DNA of 64,000 nucleotides from Methanobacteriota archaeon (GCA_016841625.1 JAENYU010000007.1:1-64000); one strand, 5' to 3'; shown: positions 35,631 through 44,439, counted from the first letter of the stretch. A program made the numbers and translations. Notes: generated by a model not told the origin, from the sequence alone.

Positions 35631-35850
35631 ACATAACTTTATTATTATATTTCTCCGGCGGACTGCTCCCTAACTTCCCCGCCTACCGTCCCCCGAAAAC
35701 CCGAACTCTATCCCCTGGCTCTCCAGACTGCATGGAGTAGAAATCGATTGAAAGGCAGCTCGGAGTGGAACCGGGAAATTTTAAGTTGTGCCTGGTTTTG
35801 CGTTTGGGGAAGGTTCATTCGCGGGAGGGGCCGTGGGTCGAGGGGTGGCT
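35631..35850. repeat. 220-nt flank repeat, copy C
   Basis: Starts ACATAACTTTATTATTATAT and carries the same CCGGCGG, CTTCCCCG and GAAATCGATTGAAAGGCAGC landmarks as copies A and B, without any coding part. Confidence 0.8.
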
Positions 35851-35871
35851 GAATTATTGTAACCTGCAAGA

Positions 35872-35950
35872 ATCATAACTGTATTATTATATTTCGCCGG
35901 CGGCTGCTCCCTAACTTCCCCGAGTACCGACCCCCCAAAACTCGAACCCC
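35872..35950. repeat. 220-nt flank repeat, truncated copy D
   Basis: First 80 nt of the unit (ATCATAACTGTATTATTATA to CCCCCCAAAACTCGAA), then unrelated sequence. Confidence 0.7.
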
Positions 35951-35971
35951 AGAAAACCCAAACCTCAAGCC

Positions 35972-36076
35972 TCACTCCCGCACCTCAATAGCTATCCCGA
36001 ACCTGTCTTCATCAAAAATAACGAAATTGCGCGGGCTCACCCCGCTGTAAGCAAGGGGTATGTTCGCGCCACCGCT
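35972..36076 (-). pseudogene. Short C-terminal coding fragment
   Basis: A 34-codon frame ending NFVIFDEDRFGIAIEVRE looks like the end of a real protein but is closed by a stop immediately upstream. Not recognised. The following 350 nt up to the DUF4326 gene contain no convincing frame. Confidence 0.3.
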
Positions 36077-36433
36077 TCAAATTCCATAAAAGGAGACATT
36101 AAACATAATATGGTTTAGTTCGAGCAGAACTTAACAAACAAAAAGCGGAATTGAGAATTAGCATTATCATCAACGGTTCCCGGGGAAGTATCCATCCCCG
36201 CAGCAAGCTACGGGGTATTCGACTGAAATAATTTCCCTCTCGGGAACATACCACTCAGGGTTATCATGGAGCCTTTGACCCTCCACACATCGAAAGCCTG
36301 CCCGGAAGTAAGCCTTGAAAATCGTCCTGTGCTTCAACCTGGGAATGGCTGCGGAAAATTAGTCACAGTCAAAGTCCCAATATCCCGGTCCCTTCCACAT
36401 ACAAAGCTTTAGGGTCAGACTGCCTCTCCTCCC

Positions 36434-36823
36434 TCATTCAAAACTCCCAAAAGTTGACTGAACCTTCCCCTTCATCGGGTTTTTCCCCTGCTTGAATTCT
36501 TCGATCTTTTCCGGGTTGTTTGCCAGATATGCCAGTATGTCCCCATGGCATGGGTCAGGCCAGCACCAGCAGACGAGAACTTTGCCTGACAATTCCCCGG
36601 GGATTGCTCTTAGAAGGTCCGGCTTCTTTCTCAGGTAGTCCCGGTGCTTTTGCATTACTTCTTCCCTGGTCCCGTCCTTGCCTATTGCAAAGGGGCTTCC
36701 CCATTTCGTGGTACGGTCGATTGTTATGGCGTTTTCTTCCCCATAGATCGCCCTGCAGCGCTCAAGTTCCTTTGTCTGGTTTTTCCTTTTGCTTCGGACG
36801 AGGGTTTCTTTGACTTCAGCCAT
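36434..36823 (-). CDS. DUF4326 protein, copy 1
   Basis: 129 residues of the DUF4326 family. Core blocks: IYGEENAITIDRTTKWGSPF, then the cysteine motif VLVCWCWPDPCHGDILAYL near residue 85. Function unknown; the family is scattered among archaea, bacteria and phages, often near mobile DNA. The Cys/His motif suggests metal binding, by inference. Repeated almost identically 1780 nt downstream (38214-38603), and a third fragment lies at 40294. The ACAGGTAAAG upstream region is shared too. Confidence 0.82.
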   Translation of the reverse strand: MAEVKETLVRSKRKNQTKELERCRAIYGEENAITIDRTTKWGSPFAIGKDGTREEVMQKHRDYLRKKPDLLRAIPGELSGKVLVCWCWPDPCHGDILAYLANNPEKIEEFKQGKNPMKGKVQSTFGSFE

Positions 36824-37104
36824 ATTATCTACAGGTAAAGTTTACGTTTTATTAAAACATAAACTGTAGTTTTGATACTCACATTTATTCAATCGTCTCA
36901 AAAATAACCTATTTTTGAAAGCGTGGTCGAAATGTGAATCAAGACTGATTGTTGCGAAAAATAAGGCAGGGAAGGGCGGCAGAACGAGAAAGTGATCAGC
37001 GAAAAAGGAGGAGCCGGGAGGGAGGGTAGGAGGAGCCGCCCGGAAAATATATAAAAAAAGTTATCTTAGTCAGGTTGAGCGAGGAAGTGGGCGGAACGAA
37101 ACAG
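36824..37104. other. Spacer with repeat pieces
   Basis: AT-rich near the DUF4326 start. 36943-36993 (ACTGATTGTTGCGAAAAATAAG and on) recurs at about 38137-38185. No gene seen. Confidence 0.4.
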
Positions 37105-37157
37105 CCCCCCCAGAAATCAAGCTCCCAAAAATCACTAAGCAGGCTCCAGAAAGTCAA
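37105..37157. repeat. 50-nt direct repeat, left of the HepT/MntA pair
   Basis: CCCCCAGAAATCAAGCTCCC and the following 33 nt, overlapping the hepT stop codon, recur at 38086-38136 with few changes. The two copies bracket the toxin-antitoxin genes. Confidence 0.8.
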
Positions 37158-37507
37158 TTTTCTATTTCATCGAGTATTTCTTCAATTAATGGTTTTACAA
37201 TGGGAATGTTTTTAGTTATCGTTCTCCAGATGACTTCGAGGTCAACCACGAAATAACCATGAATTACCTTATCTCGAGTTCCTGCCATTTTTCTCCACGG
37301 GACTTCGGGATATTCTTCTTTTAAAGAATCCGGCAGATTTTTTGTTGCTTCCCCTATAATTTCAAGAGCTCGGATCACTGCATACGCGGTTTTATCGTCT
37401 TTCGAGAATTCATCGAAATCAAGTCCTCTCGTGAATTTCTCAATTTTCTCGATTGACTCAAGGATGTCTTTTAAAAAATCTACAAGATCCCTTTCCTCAG
37501 TATTCAC
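37154..37507 (-). CDS. hepT: HepT-like toxin (DUF86)
   Basis: 117 residues, all-helical HEPN fold. The RxxxxHxY motif is present as RDKVIHGYF near residue 80, the catalytic centre of HepT RNase toxins. Blocks IEKFTRGLDFDEFSKDDKTA and IGEATKNLPDSLKEEYPEVPW are typical. Translationally coupled to the upstream MntA gene by a 4-bp ATGA overlap. In known pairs, MntA adenylylates the tyrosine of this motif to silence the toxin. Confidence 0.9.
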   Translation of the reverse strand: MNTEERDLVDFLKDILESIEKIEKFTRGLDFDEFSKDDKTAYAVIRALEIIGEATKNLPDSLKEEYPEVPWRKMAGTRDKVIHGYFVVDLEVIWRTITKNIPIVKPLIEEILDEIEN

Positions 37508-37812
37508 AGAGCTTCGACCTCGTTCAGAATTCGCTTTCCTATATTGGGTTTAAGCGCACTTTTCATCACCAGATCCACCTTTACTCCAAGAAGTTCACTC
37601 AGGTAGTCCTCAAGTTCGATATATTCAAAAAGCCCGGGTTTTTCATCGAATTCTACAAGGACATCAAGGTCACTATCCTTTGTTTGACTCCCGCGGACAT
37701 ATGATCCGAAAACCCCGAGATAGCTTACACTGTATTTCTCCTTTATTTCCGGGAAGTAACGCTTCAGTATTTTTATGAAATAGTCAGCGTCTCTGAGTTG
37801 TTGAGCAGGCAT
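37504..37812 (-). CDS. mntA: MntA-like minimal nucleotidyltransferase antitoxin
   Basis: 102 residues from the ATG ending at 37812 (AAGGT upstream; a GTG seven codons earlier is possible). Carries the nucleotidyltransferase motif GVFGSYVRGSQTKDSDLDVL (GSxR..DxD), sufficient for AMP transfer. First gene of the HepT/MntA pair. The pair sits between duplicated DUF4326 genes and direct repeats, which fits a mobile or addiction module. Confidence 0.9.
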   Translation of the reverse strand: MPAQQLRDADYFIKILKRYFPEIKEKYSVSYLGVFGSYVRGSQTKDSDLDVLVEFDEKPGLFEYIELEDYLSELLGVKVDLVMKSALKPNIGKRILNEVEAL

Positions 37813-37833
37813 TATTCTTTTACCTTCTACCAC

Positions 37834-38085
37834 TTTGATCCTACAGATATCTCATATTAATTCCGTATTCATAAAGAATAATTTTACTATATCATATCAG
37901 GCTTCATGATTATATGATTTTTCTGTGGTTCAGCATTCTTGTTGAAACTGATACAATAACTAAAATGTGATGTATATGCATTCGATTTATAGAGGAAAAA
38001 GTTCGGCCAGTTACATAAATTGCTGGTTCTTCTTTTCCATTTTATTCAAAGAAAATTAAATCCACTTGACTGATAAGAAGCCGCT
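37834..38085. other. AT-rich spacer
   Basis: Upstream region of the MntA/HepT pair, with promoter-like AT stretches. No gene seen. Confidence 0.35.
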
Positions 38086-38136
38086 CCCCCAGAAATCAAG
38101 CTCCCAAAATCACTAAACAGGCTCCAGAGAGTCAAA
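38086..38136. repeat. 50-nt direct repeat, right of the HepT/MntA pair
   Basis: Partner of 37105-37157. Followed by the second piece shared with 36943-36993. Confidence 0.8.
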
Positions 38137-38213
38137 ACTGATTGGTACGAAAAAGAAGGCAGGGACGGGCGGCGGAATGACAACGCTTCAGGACCACTCC
38201 AACCTCTCCCCAC

Positions 38214-38603
38214 TCATTCAAAACTTCCAAAAGTAGACTGGACCTTCCCCTTCATCGGGTTTTTCCCCTGCTTGAATTCTTCGATCCTGTCCGGGTTGTT
38301 AGCCAGATATGCCAGTATGTCCCCATGGCATGGATCAGGCCAGCACCAGCAGACGAGAACTTTGCCTGACAATTCCCCGGGGATTGCTCTTAGAAGGTCC
38401 GGCTTCTTTCTCAGGTAGTCCCGGTGCTTTTGCATTACTTCTTCCCTGGTCCCGTCCTTGCCTATTGCAAAGGGGCTTCCCCATTTCGTGGTACGGTCGA
38501 TTGTTATGGCGTTTTCTTCCCCATAGATCGCCCTGCAGCGCTCAAGTTCCTTTGTCTGGTTTTTCCTTTTGCTTCGGACGAGGGTTTCTTTGACTTCAGC
38601 CAT
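38214..38603 (-). CDS. DUF4326 protein, copy 2
   Basis: 129 residues, differing from copy 1 only around NNPDRIEEF (NNPEKIEEF in copy 1). The nucleotide match runs from just inside the stop through the start and about 25 nt upstream (TTTACGTTTT), then breaks off sharply. So this is a recent segmental duplication or gene conversion. Same cysteine motif CWCWPDPCHGD. Both copies look intact. Confidence 0.82.
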   Translation of the reverse strand: MAEVKETLVRSKRKNQTKELERCRAIYGEENAITIDRTTKWGSPFAIGKDGTREEVMQKHRDYLRKKPDLLRAIPGELSGKVLVCWCWPDPCHGDILAYLANNPDRIEEFKQGKNPMKGKVQSTFGSFE

Positions 38604-38800
38604 ATTATCTACAGGTAAAGTTTACGTTTTCTATAAATTATAAACTTTATTTTTGCAGCTTTAAATGGGATAGGGTTTCAATCGTATGGGCTGGAAAAAA
38701 GTTTGTGCTTTATGCAAAAGGTAAACTAAAATACGGGTTGCAAGGCTTGAAACCCCGGTTCCAAAGTTTCAAGCGCATAAATTTGCAAGCGGGGGATTTT

Positions 38801-39982
38801 TTATGAGATTTGGATCTCCCATCCCCTGGCAGTTAAATTATTTGCATATGCTATTCCTGTATTTGATGGGGCGGCATTTCCGCTTAGATCCAGATACCCG
38901 CCCTTCGTATTATAAGAATCCAGTGTTTGGAGTACCCCATCTACTGCTGTTTGGTCCAGTGAATTACGGCTGGCGTTTAAATGAATTAAACCAGGGTCAT
39001 TGGAAATATCAAGACTTGTAAGGTCATTATTATAAATTTGCACAACAGCTCTTCTACCAGCAGGGAAACACCCGGAAAGAACAGCAGCACTATAATGATT
39101 ATCGTATGCTCGAACTTTTTTCAAACTTGTTGACTTCAGGTGTAGAGTCCCGCCTTGATTCCCGTTCCAAACGAAGAAATCTTCCAGAACCGGGAACTGA
39201 CCGGATGGTACTGTGCCGGTCATATGTACGTTAGCTCCAACACATACATGCCAGATATGAGCCCCTGTAGTGCCCCAATTTATTGTATATGTTGAACTTC
39301 TCTGGGATGCTCCACGGAGATCAGCCAGAGAAGGAGCCTCTGATAGGTCAAGATAAGAAATGTTGCATCTTTCGAGGCAAAGCCTGGTCAGAGATGGAAC
39401 GTTACGGAGCTCGATGCTAGTCAATGATGTACAATAAAAACACTCAATCGTATGCAGTGCCGTGAAGTCACTGAAATCCAGCTCAGCTATTGGATTATAA
39501 CTCGAAGCCCATACCTGGAGGTACGGTGCAACATTTTCCAAACCGGTAACAGCTATTACATTCTGTTGTTCTAAATTTTCTATTGTGCTGGGACCTGGAG
39601 TTACCCCCCCATCCGAACCATCATAACCTATATTGATCTTAGTTACTGCACTCCAGGGTGTTACTACCAGAGTGTTTGTTCTTGTCCCCTTTGAACCAAA
39701 ATTTACAGTCGGAGCCGGAGAATCAGATCTTGAGCCGTCCCCAAATACCCATTGAATTTCAGGGTTACCCGTAACTGTGATGATTGGTGAAAATGATGAC
39801 CCTGTAGTAACAAACGTAATACTTGCTTCGGGTGTTGGAGCTATCACCTGTGAATCTGGACTGGAGCTTAAATTGTTCTTATCCGAACCTGAACTCGTAC
39901 ACCCCATAGTCGAAGCAACTAAAATAATAATGGCTAATAATCCTGCAAATTTAATCCTGGAAATTCTATTGGGAAATCGCAT
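38801..39982 (-). CDS. Surface lipoprotein with LRR-like repeats
   Basis: 393 residues. Signal peptide with lipobox (LLAIIILVASTMGC, Cys near 28), a Ser/Asp-rich linker, a PKD-like segment (WVFGDGSRSDSPAPTVNFG), then irregular leucine-rich units such as LTSIELRNVPSLTRLCLERC, ISYLDLSEAP and LTSLDISNDPGLIHLNASRN. Expected outside the cell, lipid-anchored. Such BspA-like LRR surface proteins often mediate adhesion; that role is inference. It lies between DUF4326 copy 2 and the DUF4326 relic in the repeat-rich region. Confidence 0.8.
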   Translation of the reverse strand: MRFPNRISRIKFAGLLAIIILVASTMGCTSSGSDKNNLSSSPDSQVIAPTPEASITFVTTGSSFSPIITVTGNPEIQWVFGDGSRSDSPAPTVNFGSKGTRTNTLVVTPWSAVTKINIGYDGSDGGVTPGPSTIENLEQQNVIAVTGLENVAPYLQVWASSYNPIAELDFSDFTALHTIECFYCTSLTSIELRNVPSLTRLCLERCNISYLDLSEAPSLADLRGASQRSSTYTINWGTTGAHIWHVCVGANVHMTGTVPSGQFPVLEDFFVWNGNQGGTLHLKSTSLKKVRAYDNHYSAAVLSGCFPAGRRAVVQIYNNDLTSLDISNDPGLIHLNASRNSLDQTAVDGVLQTLDSYNTKGGYLDLSGNAAPSNTGIAYANNLTARGWEIQIS

Positions 39983-40293
39983 GACAGATCTCCTGATATT
40001 ATTTACTTTGAGATTGTTTTTTTCTGAAAATTTACATTGTTTTTGAATAGAGGGAGCTTAGGAAATACTTTACTTTTAATTAATAGCGGATAAGCTGATC
40101 CAAAAAATCAAACCGCGGTAACTACCTTTACAAGGCGGAAAGCAATTCATGGAAGGCTAAATGTGCAGTTCGCAAGCAACAATTTCAAGGTATTTGCAAA
40201 TGATCTGCCAAATAAATATGTTTTAATAATCAATTGATTTTAAATTATATAGACATAACTGCATCAAGTTGGAAACGATATTGAATTTCTTGT
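39983..40293. other. AT-rich spacer
   Basis: Promoter region of the lipoprotein. No gene or strong repeat seen. Confidence 0.3.
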
Positions 40294-40412
40294 CCCGGTG
40301 CTTTTGCATTACTTCTTCCCTGCTCCCGTCCTTGCCTATTGCAAAAGGGCTGCCCCAGTTGGTTGTACGGTCGATTATTATGGCATTTTCTTCCCTGTAG
40401 ATCGCCCTGCAT
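40294..40412 (-). pseudogene. DUF4326 fragment, third copy
   Basis: Encodes CRAIYREENAIIIDRTTNWG and on to EEVMQKHRD, matching the N-terminal half of the two intact DUF4326 copies with clear divergence. The start and the cysteine motif are missing on either side. A relic of an older duplication. Confidence 0.75.
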
Positions 40413-40554
40413 CTATCAAATGAGAAGCTAGAAGAAGGTAGAGAGCAAAAAATTAACAGTAGCCTGAAAAACCGGTAAGAGTGCAAAAAAAGAAATAAAT
40501 GCAATCTGCAAATACTGCTTTTTCATATCTCTTTATTATTCTCTTTTGTGAGGG

Positions 40555-40573
40555 CCGCCAGGCAAGCTGGCGG
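40555..40573. terminator. GC-rich hairpin
   Basis: CCGCCAG / CTGGCGG 7-bp stem with GCAAG loop, followed on the plus strand by AGGCATTTTTC. No plus-strand gene ends here, so it may be a stray element. Confidence 0.35.
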
Positions 40574-41033
40574 AGGCATTTTTCAACAATAGAATTGAAA
40601 AACGGTTTTCGGTTTCAAGTAATATTTCTATAACCAGGCAAGCAGTCCTCGAGCTTTAAAAAAAAGGAAAATATAATTTTTGGGACTTTGGGAACAACAT
40701 CAACCAATTAATGAGGGGGCAACTAAACTTTAGGTTCTGTGGATTATAAATGAAATCGAGGTTTCAATTGCATTGTCTGGAAAGAGGTTTCAATTGCATG
40801 GTCTGGAAAAAGGTTTATGTTTTAGGGAAAAGGTACACCTAAAATGCAGGCTACAATGCTTGAACGAACCAGAGAAAATCAGCGGCATAACCGACAATAA
40901 TCTCGTTTGTAACATCTCTCCCGAATGATTCTATGGGGTGCTTGACTTTATGCCCGTAAAAAAAACAGGAAATGAGAATTCCGGCTCCGGAATTCAGCTC
41001 TAAAACTTCGTTTTTTCAAGGAATCCGGTTTTA
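40574..41033. other. Spacer with relic repeat
   Basis: 40767-40862 (TTTCAATTGCATGGTCTGGAA and on to CAATGCTTGAA) resembles 38678-38755 near DUF4326 copy 2, so the duplication once extended further. No gene seen. Confidence 0.4.
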
Positions 41034-41219
41034 CTAGCCGAGAATAAGCGCTTCGCCTCTTGAAAAGTTAATCTCCTTGATCGAACCCGTAACCGTCTTT
41101 TTCTCCCCGAGAATGCCGGTCAGTTCTATAGAGTCCCCTTCAACCACAATTTTTGCAACGGACTCCATAATCCTTTCTTGCTTCTCTCCGCAAAGCATGA
41201 TGACGTTTATTTCGCACAT
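41034..41219 (-). CDS. cooT: CooT-type nickel-binding small protein
   Basis: 61 residues matching the CooT family: N-terminal MCEINV with the nickel-binding Cys2, then VVEGDSIELTGILGEKKTV and the closing GSIKEINF. CooT dimers bind one nickel and are linked to CO dehydrogenase maturation. GGGAG precedes the ATG. Monocistronic. With the CooC-type ATPase at 1.8 kb this is the second CODH accessory gene in the window, but no CODH structural gene is present. Confidence 0.8.
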   Translation of the reverse strand: MCEINVIMLCGEKQERIMESVAKIVVEGDSIELTGILGEKKTVTGSIKEINFSRGEALILG

Positions 41220-41362
41220 TTTCGATTTCTCCCTTTACACCTGTTTCATTTGCAGTTTTTGCAGTTTTTGCAGTTTTAATAGTATGTCTGCATTTTCAGT
41301 CGTACATTATAGTAACTGTATAGTACTTAAAACCCTGAAAATAAAAAGCTGCCGATAAAATA

Positions 41363-41393
41363 CGGCAGGCCCCAGGCTGGCGGTTTGCTGCCG
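41363..41393 (-). terminator. Hairpin after the DUF89 gene
   Basis: CGGCAG / CTGCCG arms around a GC-rich loop, followed on the minus strand by TATTTTAT and a further T-rich stretch. Confidence 0.45.
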
Positions 41394-41406
41394 GATACCG
41401 GGCCGC

Positions 41407-42282
41407 TCAGGGGCAGTTCATCAGTTTTGCAACGGCAAGGCCCTCTTCCAGGTCCAGGGATTCCGCAACACATTCGCATTTCGTAAGGAGGAGGTAGGCA
41501 ATGGGCCCGAAGTTGTGTTCGGAGAGGGTTTCGTAGTTTGCCATGCCCTTGCTGATGATCAGGGTTGCGTTTTTCATGGCTTCAAGCAGCTCATCCGGGA
41601 TTTCTTCCATGAGCACGCCTATGGCGTTGGAGCCGGTGGTCAGGACCCTGTCGACCTTTTTATCGATCTCGTACTCCCGGACATCTTCCATAGTCACGTC
41701 GGTTAGAATCGGGCCTCCCCGCACCACCAGGGTAATTTTTCCACCAAGCTTTTTGATGATGTCAAAAACGAACATGTCAAAGAGGATCTCTCCGCAGTTG
41801 TCGGCAATATAGACGACATCCTCCACGAGCCCGAGCATCTTCCGGGTCTCGTCCACATCAAGCCCTTGCTCGAAATATTTCTGGAAGGTGGCTTCAAACT
41901 TGTCCTCTCTGGCATCAAAGCCCATGATCCCGAAGTCAAAATAGTTCGCAATAACGGAGGCTAGCACGGCTCGCTTGAAAAGTTCCGCGTTATCGGGGTT
42001 TCCTTCGTAAATTTTCTCCCCTGCGAAGGGCAGGACTTTTTCCGCAGCCTGGTTGATCAGTTTCTTGGTAACTGCGTAAGGGTCGTTGTCTCCCAGGACT
42101 TCGTAGCATTTCCTGTGGACTTTGGTTGCGACTGAAGCTGAAACGGCTTCGGGGTCGTAGTGCCTGTTCATAACCTTGAGGCATTCCTGGACGGCTTTGT
42201 TTATCAGGTCTTCATCGTCGGTGGACAGCTTAGACTGGAAGTGCACTCTGGAAAGCAGACAGTAGGTACAGCGCGGGCTCAT
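41407..42282 (-). CDS. DUF89 / ARMT1-like metal-dependent phosphatase
   Basis: 291 residues from the ATG at 42282 (a second ATG lies two codons upstream). N-terminal CTYCLLSRVHFQSKL is typical of archaeal DUF89. The active-site blocks are VVYIADNCGEILFDMFVFD (metal-binding Asp/Asn), RGGPILTDVTMED, and LIISKGMANYETL near the C-terminus. The family hydrolyses phosphorylated metabolites in a cobalt- or nickel-dependent way (damage control). Substrate here unknown. Full length. Confidence 0.85.
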   Translation of the reverse strand: MSPRCTYCLLSRVHFQSKLSTDDEDLINKAVQECLKVMNRHYDPEAVSASVATKVHRKCYEVLGDNDPYAVTKKLINQAAEKVLPFAGEKIYEGNPDNAELFKRAVLASVIANYFDFGIMGFDAREDKFEATFQKYFEQGLDVDETRKMLGLVEDVVYIADNCGEILFDMFVFDIIKKLGGKITLVVRGGPILTDVTMEDVREYEIDKKVDRVLTTGSNAIGVLMEEIPDELLEAMKNATLIISKGMANYETLSEHNFGPIAYLLLTKCECVAESLDLEEGLAVAKLMNCP

Positions 42283-42288
42283 CTTCAT

Positions 42289-42704
42289 GGGAACATTTCC
42301 TGTTTTTTGGATAAAAAGTTAGATTTTTCCGGGATGTTCATGTATATTTGTGATAAATGTAATATGAATTTACGCAACCTAAAGAAAGTTCAGTGGTCAT
42401 CGGTTAAGGAATGTAAGCTACTTAATTGACCAGGTTTTAACACTATTTATACACCCCATAAACGAGGTTGAATTCGAAAAAGAATACACAGCATCACTAT
42501 TAAGCCTTCAAAAGACCGTTAAACTTGTTATTCTAAGGCCTGAAACATCACGATTCCTGCCTTAACCGATGAGCAATGAAAGAAAGTTGAACCTATGAAT
42601 TTTGAGTTTATAGGTCAGTTGCATGGAACATTTACTATATATCTATCTCTTTATATATATAGACGTTCTTAGACAATTTGACGGAAGTTGAAGGAAGTTA
42701 TTTA
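42289..42704. other. AT-rich spacer
   Basis: Contains a promoter-like TATA stretch at 42640-42660 (TTTATATATATAG), about 45-60 nt before the short ORF at 42705. No larger gene. Confidence 0.4.
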
Positions 42705-42791
42705 ATGGTTGTTTCGGGAAGTGGACGGCTTTCATCTTCCTTCTGCCAGCCTAAGGCTGTCGAGGAAGAGGACTTTCCGCCTGAGAGTTAA
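42705..42791 (+). CDS. Possible 28-codon leader ORF
   Basis: ATG with GAAGGAAG 7 nt upstream; the product begins MVVSGSGRLSSSFCQPK and ends acidic (EEEDFPPES). It lies after a strong TATA region and before the phosphatase-like gene, and overlaps a stable hairpin (42735-42769). May be a leader peptide, or chance within a structured RNA. Confidence 0.3.
   Translation: MVVSGSGRLSSSFCQPKAVEEEDFPPES
42735..42769 (+). promoter_or_regulatory. Stable hairpin upstream of the phosphatase-like gene
   Basis: TCTTCC ... CAGCC-TAA-GGCTG ... GGAAGA: two stacked stems with a small asymmetric internal loop. Sits between a TATA region and the gene at 42842, so may be an attenuator or terminator. Confidence 0.4.
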
Positions 42792-42812
42792 AAAAGGTGT
42801 AAAAGCAAATTC

Positions 42813-42819
42813 TTTATAT
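42813..42819 (+). promoter_or_regulatory. TATA box of a likely leaderless transcript
   Basis: TTTATAT centred about 26 nt before the ATG at 42842, which has no ribosome site. Spacing predicts transcription starting at or next to the ATG. Confidence 0.4.
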
Positions 42820-42841
42820 CCGGCATTCAAATTAATTTACA

Positions 42842-44398
42842 ATGAAACAAGGAATCCCAAAACACCGTTTTTTTTCAGCGGCAATCTTTTTTGTAGCTGC
42901 CTCCGTTTTTTTCGCAACATTTCCCTGCCCGGCTTCCGCCCTTACTGAAGTGGAAGTAAGCCCGGTGCATACTCCTAATGGCGCCGTGCTCCTTATCGCG
43001 GACGGCATGAGTGCTCCTTTCGTATATCCCGAACTGACCCCCCATGCCCTGGACGGTACGGTTATCGAAAGAGCCCGGCTTGATACGATTCCCGAAATCA
43101 GTGACGACAGCGCCAGGGTCCTGGAACTCCGCGTCCCCCAGACCTTCACGGAAGGGGGGCATTCGGTCCTGGTTACGGGGAACACGAAAGCAGACAGTGA
43201 GCTGGTGAGCTTCAGGGATGCCACCATTTTCGATGTTTTGCATGAGCAGGGCTACCTCTGCATCGGGGTGATGGAAAAAGGGGATTCCTGGTCAATCTGC
43301 GCCGAACACGACGCCATCCTCAGGGACAAAAATAACTCAATAAAGAAGATGACACCCGTGCTCGAAAGCTACGAACACGCCTCCGGAAGCGCCGGAAGCG
43401 CCGAACACGCCGGAAACGTAAAAGTCCCTCCGGGGCTGCCTGAACTTATGGAAGAAAAGGCAGCCAGGGCTCCCGGCTATGTGAGCTCGAAAGAGACAGG
43501 GGAAAGGTACAGCGGGTACAACAGGTGGGGTATCGAGACCGCCTGCGCAATCGTGGAGTACATGGCTGAGGAACACCCCGGACAGAAATACCTGCTCACG
43601 GTCAACGTGGGAGCCCTGGACATGAGCGGGCACTACCGCGGCAACTATGCGTACCTGGACTGCATTGAAAGCCTGGACGCCGACCTTATGCCCCTCTACG
43701 AACTCTGCACAGGGAACGATCTCGCGTTTATCCTGACCGCCGACCACGGGATGGCTTTTCCCACAGACGATTCCAGGGGAGGACACCAGGGCGAAAAATA
43801 CACCGTATCCGATGAGGCCCAGCTGGTCCCCCTGATAGTCCGGGCTCGGGATGTGGAAAGCGGAGTTATAAGAGGAGAATTCGGGCAGGAAGATGTAGCC
43901 TCGACCCTGCTGGGAGTCCTGAACGTCCCCGGAAAGCCCCGCTTTGCCGACGGAGAGCAGATTGTGCTGAAAAGCTACGTGAACCTGAAGGTAAAACTGC
44001 CCGGTAAAGGCTCTGCCCAACTCCTGAAAGCCGGGAAACCTCTTGCTTTCCCGAAGAATGATGACGAGTTTCTTTTCCTGGGCCTTGAGCCCGACTGCAC
44101 TTATACGGTAAGGGCTAGCTTCGAAGGCGAAAACGGTCCGGAAGAAAAAGAAGAAGAGCTGTTTCTGGAGACCGACTCTGTGGTCGAATTCAGGTACCTG
44201 GAGCTGAAACCCGGAGCAGAAGATGGTTCCGGAATAGAGAGTGCCACCGCTAGCGAAACCCGTATGGGGAGGAGTTCCGGCACGGGAAACAATGGAATTT
44301 TTGGAGTGAGTTTCGGGCACCTTATAGGCTATTTCCTGATAGGGATGATAAATCTGACAGGGCTGGCAATTATTGCAAAAATTCTGAAAAAACCCTGA
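42842..44398 (+). CDS. Secreted alkaline-phosphatase-fold hydrolase, membrane-anchored
   Basis: 518 residues. Signal peptide (AAIFFVAASVFFATFPCPAS), then an alkaline-phosphatase superfamily core: GAVLLIADGMSAPF (metal Asp near residue 54), a GGHSVLVTGNTK block, VNVGALDMSGHYRGNYAYL, and FILTADHGMAFPTDDSRGGH carrying the Asp-His pair. A fibronectin-like C-terminal part (VKLPGKGSAQLLKAGKP) and a final membrane helix (LIGYFLIGMINLTGLAII) should hold it to the cell surface. Substrate unknown (phosphate, sulfate or phosphoglycerate esters possible). The catalytic nucleophile is probably in the GGHSVLVTG block. Confidence 0.78.
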   Translation: MKQGIPKHRFFSAAIFFVAASVFFATFPCPASALTEVEVSPVHTPNGAVLLIADGMSAPFVYPELTPHALDGTVIERARLDTIPEISDDSARVLELRVPQTFTEGGHSVLVTGNTKADSELVSFRDATIFDVLHEQGYLCIGVMEKGDSWSICAEHDAILRDKNNSIKKMTPVLESYEHASGSAGSAEHAGNVKVPPGLPELMEEKAARAPGYVSSKETGERYSGYNRWGIETACAIVEYMAEEHPGQKYLLTVNVGALDMSGHYRGNYAYLDCIESLDADLMPLYELCTGNDLAFILTADHGMAFPTDDSRGGHQGEKYTVSDEAQLVPLIVRARDVESGVIRGEFGQEDVASTLLGVLNVPGKPRFADGEQIVLKSYVNLKVKLPGKGSAQLLKAGKPLAFPKNDDEFLFLGLEPDCTYTVRASFEGENGPEEKEEELFLETDSVVEFRYLELKPGAEDGSGIESATASETRMGRSSGTGNNGIFGVSFGHLIGYFLIGMINLTGLAIIAKILKKP

Positions 44399-44439
44399 AG
44401 GACCCTGAATAAAAACTGAAAGTGGCCAGGCCAGGGCTG

